Source of the DNA: Clostridia bacterium
GTDB taxonomy: Bacteria > Bacillota > Clostridia > Acetivibrionales > JAFADI01
Direction: 5' to 3'
NCBI GenBank assembly: GCA_026418695.1
Contig: JAOAAU010000062.1
Span: forward strand, 1-55,201
DNA: 55,201 bases
The translations under genes and the position numbers were made by a program. Numbering within the stretch: the first letter of the stretch is position 1; each line of letters begins with the position of its first letter. Shown here piece after piece: positions 22,902-32,503 of the stretch. Below the pieces are notes generated by a model that was given only the letters and a program-made list of their open reading frames with translations, made no database searches and had not been told where the DNA came from.

Positions 22902-23628
22902 TGAAGACAAATGCAACGGGGGCGGTTTATGTGTACCAAACTGCGCAGAGGGTGCAATTCAGATTATAGACGGTAAGGCAAAGCTGGTGAAGGATTCATA
23001 CTGTGACGGACTTGGAGCTTGCCTTGGACATTGTCCTCAGGATGCGCTGCACATTATTGAAAGAGATGCAGACGACTTTAATGAGGCGGAAGCGATGGAA
23101 TTTGTTAAGAAAACAAGGGGGAACAATGTGGTTCATCAGCATCAGGCACATGGACACCAACATCACGGAGGATGTCCGGGAAGCAGGATGATGATGTTTG
23201 GAAATCGGGAAAATGCAGCTAACGCCAATACGGTCAGTGCTGGAGATATCGAGGTTAAAATCAAGCCTCAGTTAAAACAATGGCCGGTTCAATTGAGTCT
23301 GGTGCCTGTAAATGCACCCTACTTTGAAAATGCGGACCTGTTGGTTACAGCAGACTGTGTACCTTTTGCCTATGCAAACTATCATATTGATCTGCTAAAG
23401 GGAAAAGCACTGGTAATCGGATGTCCGAAACTGGATGATGTTGAATTCTATGCAGATAAATTGACTCAGATTATCGAGAATAATGATCTGAAGAGCATTA
23501 CAGTTGCATTTATGGAAGTTCCATGCTGCTCCGGGATTGTTAGAGCAGTAGATATGGCGCTGATGCGCTCCGGTAAAAATGTTCCGGTAAACAAAGTAAA
23601 GATTGGCATTCATGGTGATAAAAAATAA
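22873..23628 (+). CDS. Ferredoxin-like iron-sulfur protein with His-rich linker
   Basis: A 251-residue cytoplasmic redox protein. Residues 10-62 form a two-cluster ferredoxin-like domain, but each motif has only three Cys: C14, C20, C24 (CNGGGLCVPNC) and C44, C50, C54 (CDGLGACLGHC). The second Cys of the usual C-x-x-C-x-x-C is Gly17 and Leu47. A His-rich linker follows (H88-H98, HQHQAHGHQHH), then a C-terminal domain (about 125-245) with Cys in TADC, IGCPKLDD and EVPCCSG. The start has AGGAGGG. The family is common in anaerobes; partner unknown. The CRP/FNR-like site suggests redox or NO control. Confidence 0.85.
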   Translation: MAVRKIIQIDEDKCNGGGLCVPNCAEGAIQIIDGKAKLVKDSYCDGLGACLGHCPQDALHIIERDADDFNEAEAMEFVKKTRGNNVVHQHQAHGHQHHGGCPGSRMMMFGNRENAANANTVSAGDIEVKIKPQLKQWPVQLSLVPVNAPYFENADLLVTADCVPFAYANYHIDLLKGKALVIGCPKLDDVEFYADKLTQIIENNDLKSITVAFMEVPCCSGIVRAVDMALMRSGKNVPVNKVKIGIHGDKK

Positions 23629-23656
23629 GGATGGGGTTTCCATCCTTATTTTTTTA
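23618..23656. terminator. Bidirectional terminator overlapping ferredoxin stop
   Basis: AAAATAAGGATGG pairs with CCATCCTTATTTT with a GGTTT loop and T7; it also serves the minus-strand glycosyltransferase gene. Confidence 0.92.
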
Positions 23657-23668
23657 ACAAAAAGTATT

Positions 23669-24949
23669 TTATCTGTTTCTGTTCTTGATTCTTTCCTTAT
23701 ATCTTTGAAATGCCTTCGGGCCAATGACGTCCTGAAGATTCTGCCGGGCTTTCATGAAGGACTTTCTGGTGTGTTCAAATTCGGTCAGTCCCCTGAACCT
23801 TGAACCGGTTTTGATTGCATCGAAATCGACTTCAGCTTTGGGCTCGATTTTCAAAAGGAAATCAACGATGTTTTTAGCGATATCGGCATCCCGATATTCT
23901 CTTTGGGATTGCTTAATGCTGTTCAACTTCCTGGCGTTATCCGCAAGTAATTCACTGACGGTTCCTTTTAGGTTTTTAAGTTCTTTGCAAACAACCCCGA
24001 GGTTGTACTTCAGGATATAACCGGGATTTCCTTCTTCCTGTCCAGGCAGTGCTCCGGTGATGACCAATGGGACGTTACAGGCTACAGCTTCCAATGCAGT
24101 ATTCGGACTTCCGCGTGTGAAGGCAATATCCGAAGACAGCATCAGATCCTGAACGTTTTCTACAAAACCGTAAATTTCAACTTTATCTCCATATCTTTCT
24201 TTCAATGTATTCTCAAGGCGGCGCTTCAAAATCGCATTGCGGCCTGCGATGATTTTTACCCTGCAGTTGAAATTGTTCAAAAGGACTCTGGCAATCCTGC
24301 TCATATTACCTACGCCTTCACCGCCGCTCATGATCAGACAGTCTAAAGGACGGTCATAGGAATAATCATTGTTTTGGTTGTTATCACCAATATGGTCGGT
24401 AAACCTTTTTCGGATCGGGAAACCGAGTACGGGAAGCTTGGACTCCGATACTCCGAACTCCAGACACTTGTATTTGGATTCGATAGTAGGGCAAATAATA
24501 TAATCAGCCCTCGGATCTGCCCATAACGGGGAAATGCTCACAAGGTCTGCAATCAGCGTTACAAAAGGAATATCAAGATTGTTTTCTTCCAGTATATTGA
24601 TTACAGGTGCATTGAATATAGGATGCACGGATAAAATCAAATCGGGCTTTATACTTTTCAAAAGTTTAAGAAAACTTTCCCTGATGACGATTTCTGTAAA
24701 ATCATTTACAATAGACGGCTTACTGCATTGAATATCCCAGATGAGCTTCCATATATCCTTTGCGGTTCTTGTTACCGAACCGTACATTTTTCCTACTCTA
24801 AGACCCATATTCCCGCCAAGGTTAAACCCATCGATGACGTGAATGCTTACGTCAGGGTAATGAACCAAATGATCGCTCAAGGCTTCAGTGATGCTCTTGT
24901 GTCCATGGCCTGTAAAGGTGGAAGATATCACCAGTATTTTCTTAATCAT
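23669..24949 (-). CDS. MGDG-synthase-like glycosyltransferase (GT28 type)
   Basis: A 426-residue GT-B glycosyltransferase. The N-terminal ILVISSTFTGHGHKSITEAL (about 4-23) is the MGDG_synth signature G-x-G-H, and the C-terminal half contains FTRGSPNTALEAVACNVPLVITGALPGQEEGN (in parts), the sugar-nucleotide site. Such enzymes use UDP-sugars to make glucosyl- or galactosyl-diacylglycerol at the membrane, like B. subtilis UgtP. ATG 24949 has GGGAGG 4 bases upstream, and an upstream extension of 17 residues is rejected. Confidence 0.88.
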   Translation of the reverse strand: MIKKILVISSTFTGHGHKSITEALSDHLVHYPDVSIHVIDGFNLGGNMGLRVGKMYGSVTRTAKDIWKLIWDIQCSKPSIVNDFTEIVIRESFLKLLKSIKPDLILSVHPIFNAPVINILEENNLDIPFVTLIADLVSISPLWADPRADYIICPTIESKYKCLEFGVSESKLPVLGFPIRKRFTDHIGDNNQNNDYSYDRPLDCLIMSGGEGVGNMSRIARVLLNNFNCRVKIIAGRNAILKRRLENTLKERYGDKVEIYGFVENVQDLMLSSDIAFTRGSPNTALEAVACNVPLVITGALPGQEEGNPGYILKYNLGVVCKELKNLKGTVSELLADNARKLNSIKQSQREYRDADIAKNIVDFLLKIEPKAEVDFDAIKTGSRFRGLTEFEHTRKSFMKARQNLQDVIGPKAFQRYKERIKNRNR

Positions 24950-25096
24950 ATTGCCTCCCAGTGTTTTTAATGAAATATCATGCTCGTAATGCGGTCTCAC
25001 TGATTCAAGGTAGGATCAGCGACCTCGCTCAGTATAATATACGAACATATTTTACTGAAGTCTGTTTAAGTTCATGTTAAACTCTATTTAAGATTG

Positions 25097-25142
25097 CTAA
25101 AAAAAAGCAAAGTTATACCAAAAATATTATAGTACTTTGCTT
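25097..25142 (-). terminator. Terminator of fapA-like gene
   Basis: On the minus strand AAGCAAAGTACTATAATA and TATAACTTTGCTT pair and are followed by T8. Confidence 0.8.
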
Positions 25143-25187
25143 GATCTTAATAAAGTATTTTGGAAATGTTTATATCACAATTTTTTG

Positions 25188-26783
25188 TCATTGGAAATGT
25201 TTGAGCTCTCCATCCTGTATGTAATATGAGCCGGAGGGAGTCACGACGGTGATCTCCAGCCTGGTTTTATTGATGATCAGAACACTGTTCGGATATATCT
25301 TCTTATATATGGCAATCTCTCCGTCACCGCGTGCCTTGAGATAATTGGCGATGTTTTTCCTTTGCTCTTCGAGCTCCTTAATTTCAAGTTTGATCGAACC
25401 CATTCTTTCAAGACCGTCATCCAACTCCTTACGCTGCATCGGCATCAGTTGTGCAGTCCCCTCAAACTGGGCAATCGACTGCTTGATTCGCTGCTGCTCT
25501 TTTTTTAGTTCGCTGATCGTATGAAAAACACTGTCCAGGTTATCTTTTAAAGTATTTCTATTAAAACCGGTGATTTCCACCTCAGTCCGTTTTTCGAATT
25601 CCGATCCGATGTTTGCAGCAGAAACCTTGATCTCGGCACAGATTTTTCCTCCGATAATATGACCGTTGGAAGCCTCGACGATGACTTCACGGGCTTTGAT
25701 GACGCTGTTGATGCAGTAAAAGCCGATATGCGCCGTTTCGCCGCAGGTGATCATGGCATTATCGGCGAATTTGGTAAATACGCTTTTAGCGGCTTTGATC
25801 TCAACCAGGCTCTTGGAAGCAATGCCTCCTTTGATAAAAATGCTGCCTTGTTTGCTGACAATTCCTTTTACATGGCCAAGCCCCAAAAGACTGTTGACTT
25901 CTATATCTTTGGTTGCTTCAACATAGAACCCGTCTGCGACAGTTCCCTTGATGGTTACATAACCGTCAAATTTGATATTCCCGGTCCTGAAATCTACATC
26001 TCCATTGATATCCAGGTGGTTTGAAACAGTGATTCTTCCATCCAAAAAGTTTACAGCTCCGCTGTTCCTGGAATATAAAACTGTTTTACCGGCTGCAGCA
26101 ACTTCACGGACGGTGTTCTTATCATAGTTGAGATTCAGGGTTTTACCATCCAGCGCCTTGATTTCCTTTCCGAGAACAGACTGCCCGGGAATTCCGGGAG
26201 TTGCATCCAGTCGTTCACCGAGCCAATCGCCTTTGTTGACCCTGTTGATCAATTTCAGTTCATAGAAGTCTACCTTCCCGTCCTGATGAATTTCAGGTTT
26301 GGACTCCATCAACTCGTACATTTTAATTACAGAATCCGTACCATTGACAGGGGGAATCCCTTCCGCGATGATATAGGGTTTTCCGCTTTGAAGATCGCCG
26401 TTGAAAACATCCGCGCTTTTGATTCCAAAAACAATGCCTTTTTCCTTCAGCTTGTTCACGGTTTCCATCATAAGCTGCGGACGGTGATCCATGCTGAGTT
26501 CTTCCTTTGAAAGATTGAAGGAGACGGTGGCCTTCAGCCCTCCCTCCAGAACCTCTATTGAAATTCTTTCTTTTAGTGTACCGATTTTGTCAGGAGGTTT
26601 TGGCGCTTGGGTTAAAGCGGTTCGGACAGCATTAAAGCTGGTCATGTTGATTTCAGGATGGGACGAAAGTATGCTGAATAATTGGTCAGGAGAAAATCCC
26701 TTTTTAAAGGTTTCAATAAAGACATCTCCCGAAATACTAAAAATCCTGAGATATTCGTTTGAAAAAATATTTGGTCCATCCAT
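25188..26783 (-). CDS. FapA family (DUF342) polymer-forming-like protein
   Basis: A 531-residue protein. Residues about 85-180 are the FapA N-terminal wing domain; about 200-400 is a right-handed parallel beta-helix-like core (repeats such as GDVDFRTGNIKFDGYVTIKGTVADG); about 410-475 is a coiled coil rich in Glu/Lys/Gln; the C-terminus is a short beta region. This matches DUF342/FapA proteins of Clostridia, linked to flagellar assembly or envelope structures by homology only. ATG 26783 follows AGGAGGTGTGCCC. No flagellar gene is nearby. Divergent from the carboxypeptidase gene. Confidence 0.88.
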   Translation of the reverse strand: MDGPNIFSNEYLRIFSISGDVFIETFKKGFSPDQLFSILSSHPEINMTSFNAVRTALTQAPKPPDKIGTLKERISIEVLEGGLKATVSFNLSKEELSMDHRPQLMMETVNKLKEKGIVFGIKSADVFNGDLQSGKPYIIAEGIPPVNGTDSVIKMYELMESKPEIHQDGKVDFYELKLINRVNKGDWLGERLDATPGIPGQSVLGKEIKALDGKTLNLNYDKNTVREVAAAGKTVLYSRNSGAVNFLDGRITVSNHLDINGDVDFRTGNIKFDGYVTIKGTVADGFYVEATKDIEVNSLLGLGHVKGIVSKQGSIFIKGGIASKSLVEIKAAKSVFTKFADNAMITCGETAHIGFYCINSVIKAREVIVEASNGHIIGGKICAEIKVSAANIGSEFEKRTEVEITGFNRNTLKDNLDSVFHTISELKKEQQRIKQSIAQFEGTAQLMPMQRKELDDGLERMGSIKLEIKELEEQRKNIANYLKARGDGEIAIYKKIYPNSVLIINKTRLEITVVTPSGSYYIQDGELKHFQ

Positions 26784-26976
26784 GGGCACACCTCCTATAA
26801 TATATATCGGAACAAGGCATATTCTAATTAACAGCTTTGGTATAAAGAGGCAATACCCGGATTTATAAGTGAAAGCGGGGATGCAGGTTGCTTACATGAA
26901 ACTACGAACGCAGTCATATATTTAATAGTGCGCGAGAAAATCTAGAGATATCAAAATAGCAAAAGGATGGACGATC

Positions 26977-28179
26977 ATGTTTAGAAAAATTGTGCTCCTG
27001 CTGGTAGTTTGTTTAGTGACCAGCGTCGTATCTCCCAATGTGGGTCTGGCGGATGATGCAATTGAACAGGACCTTGTACCCTCTGCGATTTTTGAAGAGG
27101 AGCCTGTAGCAGCAATCAAGAAAGTACCTTTTGTGGATGCCACAGCTGCAATTGTCATGGATATGAAAAGCGGAAGAGTTCTTTTTGAAAAGAATTCCCG
27201 GTCTCAAAAGGCCATTGCCAGTACGACTAAAATCATGACGGCAATCGTAGCGATAGAAAACGGTGATCTGAATGATACAGTTACAGTAAGTAAAAAAGCC
27301 GCTTCCATATGGGGATCTACCGTTGGAATTAAGGAAGGCCAGGAATATAAGCTGAGAGAACTCCTTTACGGTCTGATGTTAAACTCAGGCAATGACGCTG
27401 CAATCGCGATTGCAGAGCATATCGGAGGATCGGTGGAGGGGTTTGTCGGTATGATGAATGAGAAGGCAAAGGCGTTGGGGGCCATGAATACCAGTTTTAA
27501 AACTCCACATGGCCTGGATATGGATGGACACTTTTCTACTGCCTACGACCTTGCCTTGATCACGCGATATGCGCTCCAAAACAAAACATTTTGCTCTATT
27601 GTGGGAACGAAAAGGGCTGCAATTCCAGGCAAGGAATTATTGAACACCAATGAGATGCTGGGACTGTATCCTGGTGCAGATGGGGTTAAAACGGGGTTTA
27701 CCGGTCAGGCAGGAAGATGTCTGGTTACTTCCGCTACCAGGAATAATTTCAAAATTATTTCCGTTGTTTTGGGTTGCCCAACCAGGGCGAAAAGAGCTCA
27801 GAGCAGCAAAAGCATATTGGACTATGGTTTTGTAAATTATAAGCCGTATAAGCTGTTGGCAGCGGGAGAAGAGATCGGTAAAATCCCGGTGATCAAGGGG
27901 ATATTTGAAAATACACCGGTATATGCTGCGGACAGTATAGAAATGCCTTTGCGTGAGGATGAAAAAAGCTCGCTGCAGCGGGAAGTTGAGTGGCCGGATA
28001 GTCTGAATGCGCCAGTCAGTGAAGGGCAAACTGTAGGAAGGCTAAAGTATACGCTGGAGGGTAAGGTGATCGCCGAAAGTGAACTGAAGATAGCGACAGA
28101 AGTGAGGAAAAAAGGGGTACTTGATTACCTGGGAGATATTTTTATAGAGTGGCAGAGAATTATGAGACTGGGAATATAA
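26977..28179 (+). CDS. D-alanyl-D-alanine carboxypeptidase (DacF/PBP5-like)
   Basis: A 400-residue exported penicillin-binding protein that trims the terminal D-Ala of peptidoglycan stem peptides. It has a signal peptide (1-25, cleavage near GLA-DD), then the S11 active-site motifs S82-T-T-K85, S137-G-N139 and K238-T-G240, and a C-terminal PBP5_C beta domain (about 300-370) with a final amphipathic helix for membrane anchoring (IFIEWQRIMRLGI). Length fits DacF/DacB of spore-formers, where it adjusts cortex cross-linking. Start ATG behind AAAGGATGG. Confidence 0.95.
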   Translation: MFRKIVLLLVVCLVTSVVSPNVGLADDAIEQDLVPSAIFEEEPVAAIKKVPFVDATAAIVMDMKSGRVLFEKNSRSQKAIASTTKIMTAIVAIENGDLNDTVTVSKKAASIWGSTVGIKEGQEYKLRELLYGLMLNSGNDAAIAIAEHIGGSVEGFVGMMNEKAKALGAMNTSFKTPHGLDMDGHFSTAYDLALITRYALQNKTFCSIVGTKRAAIPGKELLNTNEMLGLYPGADGVKTGFTGQAGRCLVTSATRNNFKIISVVLGCPTRAKRAQSSKSILDYGFVNYKPYKLLAAGEEIGKIPVIKGIFENTPVYAADSIEMPLREDEKSSLQREVEWPDSLNAPVSEGQTVGRLKYTLEGKVIAESELKIATEVRKKGVLDYLGDIFIEWQRIMRLGI

Positions 28180-28331
28180 GCATCAAATTATGGTGTGGTA
28201 TCCTTAGCCTTGTAAGCATAAATTCTTTTCTGATATAATAACCTCGCAATTGATTTTGTTCCAATTGATATAAGTTGCGATGATTCTATCACAAGGGAAA
28301 ATTAGATTGTCGCAAATTACTTTAAGGCAAC

Positions 28332-28384
28332 AACTTGCAAAAATATTAAAGGAGAATTCCGTTGTAAAATATTTTTTGCAAGTT
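28332..28384 (+). repeat. Long imperfect inverted repeat upstream of radical SAM gene
   Basis: AACTTGCAAAAATATT (28332-28347) faces AATATTTTTTGCAAGTT (28368-28384), 16 bp with one bulge and a 20-base loop containing GGAGAATTCC. It ends 19 bases before the ATG and could form a leader hairpin. Confidence 0.6.
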
Positions 28385-28403
28385 ATATAGAAGCGAGGTT
28401 TTT

Positions 28404-30206
28404 ATGAAAACACTCATTGTAGCAATCAACTCCAAATTTATTCATACTTCCTTAGCCGCCTGGTATTTAAAATCATCTTGCGGAGATGGATGCGGTGAAG
28501 TCAGTATTGCAGAATACACCATCAATGACAGCCTCGACACTGTTTTTGCAGATATCTACCGTGCGAAAGCGGATGTTGTGGCTTTTTCATGTTATATTTG
28601 GAATATATCCCATGTACACTTAATTTGTGAGAACCTGAAAAAAGTACAGCCTGGGATTACTATTATCCTGGGGGGGCCGGAAGTTTCCTTTGACGGAGGA
28701 AAGATTCTGGAGGAGCATCCTTCCATAGATTTTATTCTATCAGGGGAGGGAGAGGAAGTCTTTCCCTGTTTGTTGAGTCATCTGAAAAGCGGCTCCAAAG
28801 ATTGGGATAAGATCAATGGTCTGGCATTCAGGAGCGGTCAGTCTGTGATATACAATGAAGGCTTCAATTTGATTGAAGATTTGGGGCGTATACCATCTCC
28901 TTATACTGAAGAGGTACTTTCCGGATTGAGCAACAAGATCATTTATTATGAGTCTTCCAGGGGATGTCCGTTTTTCTGTTCTTACTGCATTTCATCTACC
29001 TTCAAGGGAGTTCGGTATTTTTCCATGGACCGGGTCCGCAGCGATCTTTTGAAACTCATCCATCAAGGAGTTAAACAGATTAAATTCGTTGACCGGACCT
29101 TTAATTGCAATAAGCAAAGGGCGATGGAAATTTTTGATTTTATCATTGAGCTGGCCCTGCAAAGGAAGGCGGCAGGGGAGGATCTGAATACCAATTTTCA
29201 CTTTGAGGCGGCTGCAGATCTATTTGACGAGGAAGTGTTTGAAGTTTTGAGTAAAGCGCCCCGTGGACTGATCCAATTTGAAATCGGGATTCAGACAACC
29301 AATCTGCAGACCCTGGAACTGATTCACCGGAAAACAGACCTGAAGAAGCTTTTTTATAATGTAGAAAGACTAAAGAGTTTGGGGAACATCCATCTCCACC
29401 TTGATCTGATTGCCGGACTGCCGGCGGAAGATTATCACTCTTTCATTCGTTCCTTCAATGAAGTTTACAGGTTGAAGCCGGATCAGCTTCAGCTGGGTTT
29501 CCTCAAGATGCTCAAAGGCTCCAGTATCCGGGTTGATGCTGAGAAGTACGGATATGGTTATCGGAGCTATCCGCCCTATGAGGTTTTTTATAACGATTTT
29601 ATTTCCTTTGATGAGCTGCTGGAGTTGAAAGGGATTGAAGAAGTATTGGACCGTTACTACAACTCAGGCAGATTTGTTCAGTCCATCGGGTACCTCATTC
29701 AAAATATGTTTTCAAGTCCCTTTGATTTTTACAAGGCATTTTTCAGTTTCTTCAAAACAATGGGATACCTGGATTCGAGGTTTTCCAGCAGGCAATTATA
29801 TAGTATTCTGATAGACTTTTTAAACGAACGGGTTGGAAAAGATAAAGCGGTTCCGCTGATAAAGGAATTACTGAAGCTGGATTATTTGAGCTCTGACAAT
29901 TCAAACAACCTGCCGGACGGAATTGAAAGAAATCTGGCGGCGGGTTTTAAAGAAATGTGTTTTGAGTTTCTGAAAAGTGAAGAAAATATAAAAAAATATC
30001 TTCCGGATTTTTGTGGGATGCCCGCAAAACAAATCTTCAAGCAAGTCCATTTTGAGATATTCCGCTATGATGTGCTGCAGGAAAAAAACAGCAAGGAACA
30101 AAAGGATAGGATTTTACTGTTTGACTACAGCAATCGGGACCGGGTAACAGAAAGATATCAGGTTCATGAACTGACAGGCTTTAACCTGCCATCGAAAATG
30201 GAATGA
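28404..30206 (+). CDS. B12-binding-domain radical SAM protein with DUF4080
   Basis: A 600-residue radical SAM enzyme. Residues 1-130 form the cobalamin-binding-like Rossmann domain (ILGGPEVSFDG), residues about 180-400 the TIM-barrel core with the cluster motif C188-x3-C192-x2-C195 (SSRGCPFFCSYCISS), and about 410-590 a C-terminal DUF4080-type helical domain. The usual D-x-H-x-x-G B12 motif is not evident, so cobalamin use is doubtful. Substrate unknown. Start ATG behind AGCGAGG. Confidence 0.9.
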   Translation: MKTLIVAINSKFIHTSLAAWYLKSSCGDGCGEVSIAEYTINDSLDTVFADIYRAKADVVAFSCYIWNISHVHLICENLKKVQPGITIILGGPEVSFDGGKILEEHPSIDFILSGEGEEVFPCLLSHLKSGSKDWDKINGLAFRSGQSVIYNEGFNLIEDLGRIPSPYTEEVLSGLSNKIIYYESSRGCPFFCSYCISSTFKGVRYFSMDRVRSDLLKLIHQGVKQIKFVDRTFNCNKQRAMEIFDFIIELALQRKAAGEDLNTNFHFEAAADLFDEEVFEVLSKAPRGLIQFEIGIQTTNLQTLELIHRKTDLKKLFYNVERLKSLGNIHLHLDLIAGLPAEDYHSFIRSFNEVYRLKPDQLQLGFLKMLKGSSIRVDAEKYGYGYRSYPPYEVFYNDFISFDELLELKGIEEVLDRYYNSGRFVQSIGYLIQNMFSSPFDFYKAFFSFFKTMGYLDSRFSSRQLYSILIDFLNERVGKDKAVPLIKELLKLDYLSSDNSNNLPDGIERNLAAGFKEMCFEFLKSEENIKKYLPDFCGMPAKQIFKQVHFEIFRYDVLQEKNSKEQKDRILLFDYSNRDRVTERYQVHELTGFNLPSKME

Positions 30207-30303
30207 TTTGCAAATTCCGGTAGATACAATTTTTTTGAATCAAAGAATGCTGTTGGAATTTGAAGCTTGAGTGAAATATTAGTTTTTTTGAAATACACTT
30301 CTT

Positions 30304-30879
30304 CTAAGCTTGGGTTGGTATATATAAGGAAATCCGGGTTCCTCTAGGGGTATTGCTGGTAATTCTGAACTCCCTGGCGAACTTGCTGATGATCATCAAA
30401 CCCCATCCTCTAGGAGTTGCAGCTTCAATATTTTCGATATCGCGATCGGTATCAAGAAGGGAAGGATCCAGGCCTTCTCCTTCATCACAAATCTCTATAA
30501 AAATTGAGTCGGAATGCTTTTTAAAGGTAATGGTGACAACGCCTGAACTTTTGTTATATCCATGCTCGATGCAGTTTACAACCAGCTCGTGAATAGCGCT
30601 CTTTAGCTTAAACCTTGCACTTTCATCAAAAGTAAGGGATTCAATGGCTTCCTCGCACAAGGCCAATATCTTTTCAATGCTATCACTCTCAAAAGAGATC
30701 TGGGCTTCAAGGTTATAATTCAATAACTGCATTTTATCCTCCGTATAAATATAATCTCCACGCAGCATATTCTCCAGATATAAAAAGTTCTCATGAATAT
30801 TATTCGCCGTTTTTTGAAGAATTCCTTTTAAAATGAAGATGAATTTATCAGATGTACTTTCTAAAAGCTGAGTTTCCAT
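30304..30879 (-). CDS. HATPase-domain protein (RsbW/SpoIIAB-like serine kinase type)
   Basis: A 191-residue protein whose C-terminal two thirds is a GHKL ATPase of the HATPase_c_2 group: N-box HELVVNCIEH (residues 98-107), G1 box CDEGEGLDP (131-139), G2 box PRGWGLMII (156-164). Residues 1-65 are an extra helical segment absent from short anti-sigma factors. This family phosphorylates anti-anti-sigma factors and binds sigma factors, but no partner gene is adjacent. The start lacks a clear Shine-Dalgarno sequence, so the exact N-terminus is uncertain. Confidence 0.82.
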   Translation of the reverse strand: METQLLESTSDKFIFILKGILQKTANNIHENFLYLENMLRGDYIYTEDKMQLLNYNLEAQISFESDSIEKILALCEEAIESLTFDESARFKLKSAIHELVVNCIEHGYNKSSGVVTITFKKHSDSIFIEICDEGEGLDPSLLDTDRDIENIEAATPRGWGLMIISKFAREFRITSNTPRGTRISLYIPTQA

Positions 30880-30946
30880 TTTTTAAAAGTTACATTTAAA
30901 CTGACCTGAAATAAAATGCAGGGATCGGAAGGCTCTATTAAAATGG

Positions 30947-30975
30947 TTGAAGATATAAACAATTTCTAGTAAAAT
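30947..30975 (+). promoter_or_regulatory. Promoter of TrpB-like gene
   Basis: TTGAAG (30947-30952), 17-bp spacer, TAAAAT (30970-30975). Confidence 0.7.
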
Positions 30976-31012
30976 ATCTTTAAAATGTTTTTGATGAGGA
31001 GAGATGAGAACG

Positions 31013-32386
31013 ATGAGTAAAAATGACGTTGCAAAAATCCTTCTAGATGAGAGCGAGATCCCGAAGCAATGGTATAATATCGTTGCAGACATGCCGAACA
31101 AACCGGCACCCTATTACAGCCCGCAAACCGGAAAAATAGCAACTCCCGATGATATGAGCGCTATTTTCCCGAAAGAATTGATCATGCAGGAAATGTCTAC
31201 GGAAAGATGGATTGATATTCCTGAGGAAGTTCGGGAAATGTTTCGTCAGTGGAGACCTTCTCCGCTCTATAGAGCTAGAGCGCTTGAAAAACTTCTGGAC
31301 ACTCCTGCAAGAATCTACTACAAGTATGAAGGTACCAATGCAACAGGCAGCCATAAACTAAACACTTCACTGCCTCAAGCGTATTATAACAAAGCTGCCG
31401 GAATCAAAAGGCTTGCAACGGAAACTGGTGCAGGCCAGTGGGGAAGTGCATTGAGCCTTGCATGCAATCATTTTGAAATGGATTGTACCGTTTACATGGT
31501 TAAGGTCAGTTACCAGCAAAAGCCCTACAGGCGGTCCTTCATGAATACTTTTGGTGCGAATGTCATTGCAAGCCCCAGCAATCTTACCAACTGCGGCAGA
31601 TCCATCCTTGAAAGGGATCCTGATTGCACGGGAAGCCTTGGAATTGCCATCAGTGAAGCAGTAGAGGACGCAGCTACCCATGAGGATACCAATTATGCAC
31701 TTGGAAGCGTATTGAACCATGTTTGCATGCACCAAACCATTATTGGCTTGGAAGCCAAAAAGCAGCTTGAAATGGTGGATGAGTACCCGGATTCCATCTT
31801 CGCATGCTGTGGGGGAGGAAGCAACTTCTCCGGTATAACCTTTCCGTTTTTGATGGATAAATTCAAGGGAGGCAAGGTAAGAGCTGTTGCTGTTGAGCCA
31901 TCGGCCTGCCCAACGCTCACAAAAGGAATCTTTGCTTATGACTACGGCGATACTGCCAAAGTTGCGCCTATTACGAAAATGTACACCCTGGGTCATGACT
32001 TTGTTCCCGCTGGCATTCATGCAGGCGGATTAAGATACCATGGTGATTCTGCCATCGTCAGCCAGCTTTATCATGACGGATTCATCGAAGCGCAGGCTTA
32101 TGGACAGAAAGCATGCTTTGAAGCGGCATTAATGTTTGCCAGAACTGAAGGAATTGTTCCTGCTCCCGAATCTTCCCATGCGATCAGAGGTGCCATCGAT
32201 GAGGCGCTGAAAGCAAAAGCAGAAGGGAAGGAACAAGTGATTTTATTCTGTCTCAGCGGACATGGTTACTTTGACTTTGCGGCCTATGACAATTATTTCT
32301 GCGGAAAGCTGGATGATATTGAATATTCTGAGGAAGCTGTAAAAGAAAGCATGAAGAATCTGCCGCAAATTGTTGAATCATTATGA
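31013..32386 (+). CDS. TrpB2-type tryptophan synthase beta-like PLP enzyme
   Basis: A 457-residue fold-type II PLP enzyme. The Schiff-base lysine is K115 in TGSHKLN, the phosphate-binding loop is [10 protein letters not shown] (about 267-276), and [11 protein letters not shown] lies near the end. The extended N-terminus and length are typical of the TrpB2 group (stand-alone beta subunits), which can make tryptophan from indole and serine; some members use O-phosphoserine or have other roles. No trpA or other trp gene is nearby. ATG 31013 gives an 11-base spacing to AGGAG; ATG 31004 lies too close. Confidence 0.92.
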   Translation: MSKNDVAKILLDESEIPKQWYNIVADMPNKPAPYYSPQTGKIATPDDMSAIFPKELIMQEMSTERWIDIPEEVREMFRQWRPSPLYRARALEKLLDTPARIYYKYEGTNATGSHKLNTSLPQAYYNKAAGIKRLATETGAGQWGSALSLACNHFEMDCTVYMVKVSYQQKPYRRSFMNTFGANVIASPSNLTNCGRSILERDPDCTGSLGIAISEAVEDAATHEDTNYALGSVLNHVCMHQTIIGLEAKKQLEMVDEYPDSIFACCGGGSNFSGITFPFLMDKFKGGKVRAVAVEPSACPTLTKGIFAYDYGDTAKVAPITKMYTLGHDFVPAGIHAGGLRYHGDSAIVSQLYHDGFIEAQAYGQKACFEAALMFARTEGIVPAPESSHAIRGAIDEALKAKAEGKEQVILFCLSGHGYFDFAAYDNYFCGKLDDIEYSEEAVKESMKNLPQIVESL

Positions 32387-32464
32387 TAATAGGTATAAGT
32401 AAGGAATAGGAAGCAATAAGGCTTGTTTTGAAATGCTGGATTTTAAGTGAATAGCAAAAAAATT

Positions 32465-32502
32465 AAGCGGTTCCGGCTATGTATTAGCCGGGACCGCTTT
32501 TA
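32465..32502. terminator. Bidirectional terminator after trpB-like gene
   Basis: AAGCGGTTCCGGCTA pairs with TAGCCGGGACCGCTT (one G-U), flanked by A and T tracts; shared by convergent genes. Confidence 0.92.
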
Positions 32503-32503
32503 G

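Noticed and set aside
31367..32020. Long minus-strand ORF of 217 codons
   Set aside because: Lies fully antisense to the TrpB-like gene, with no start signal and no family features.
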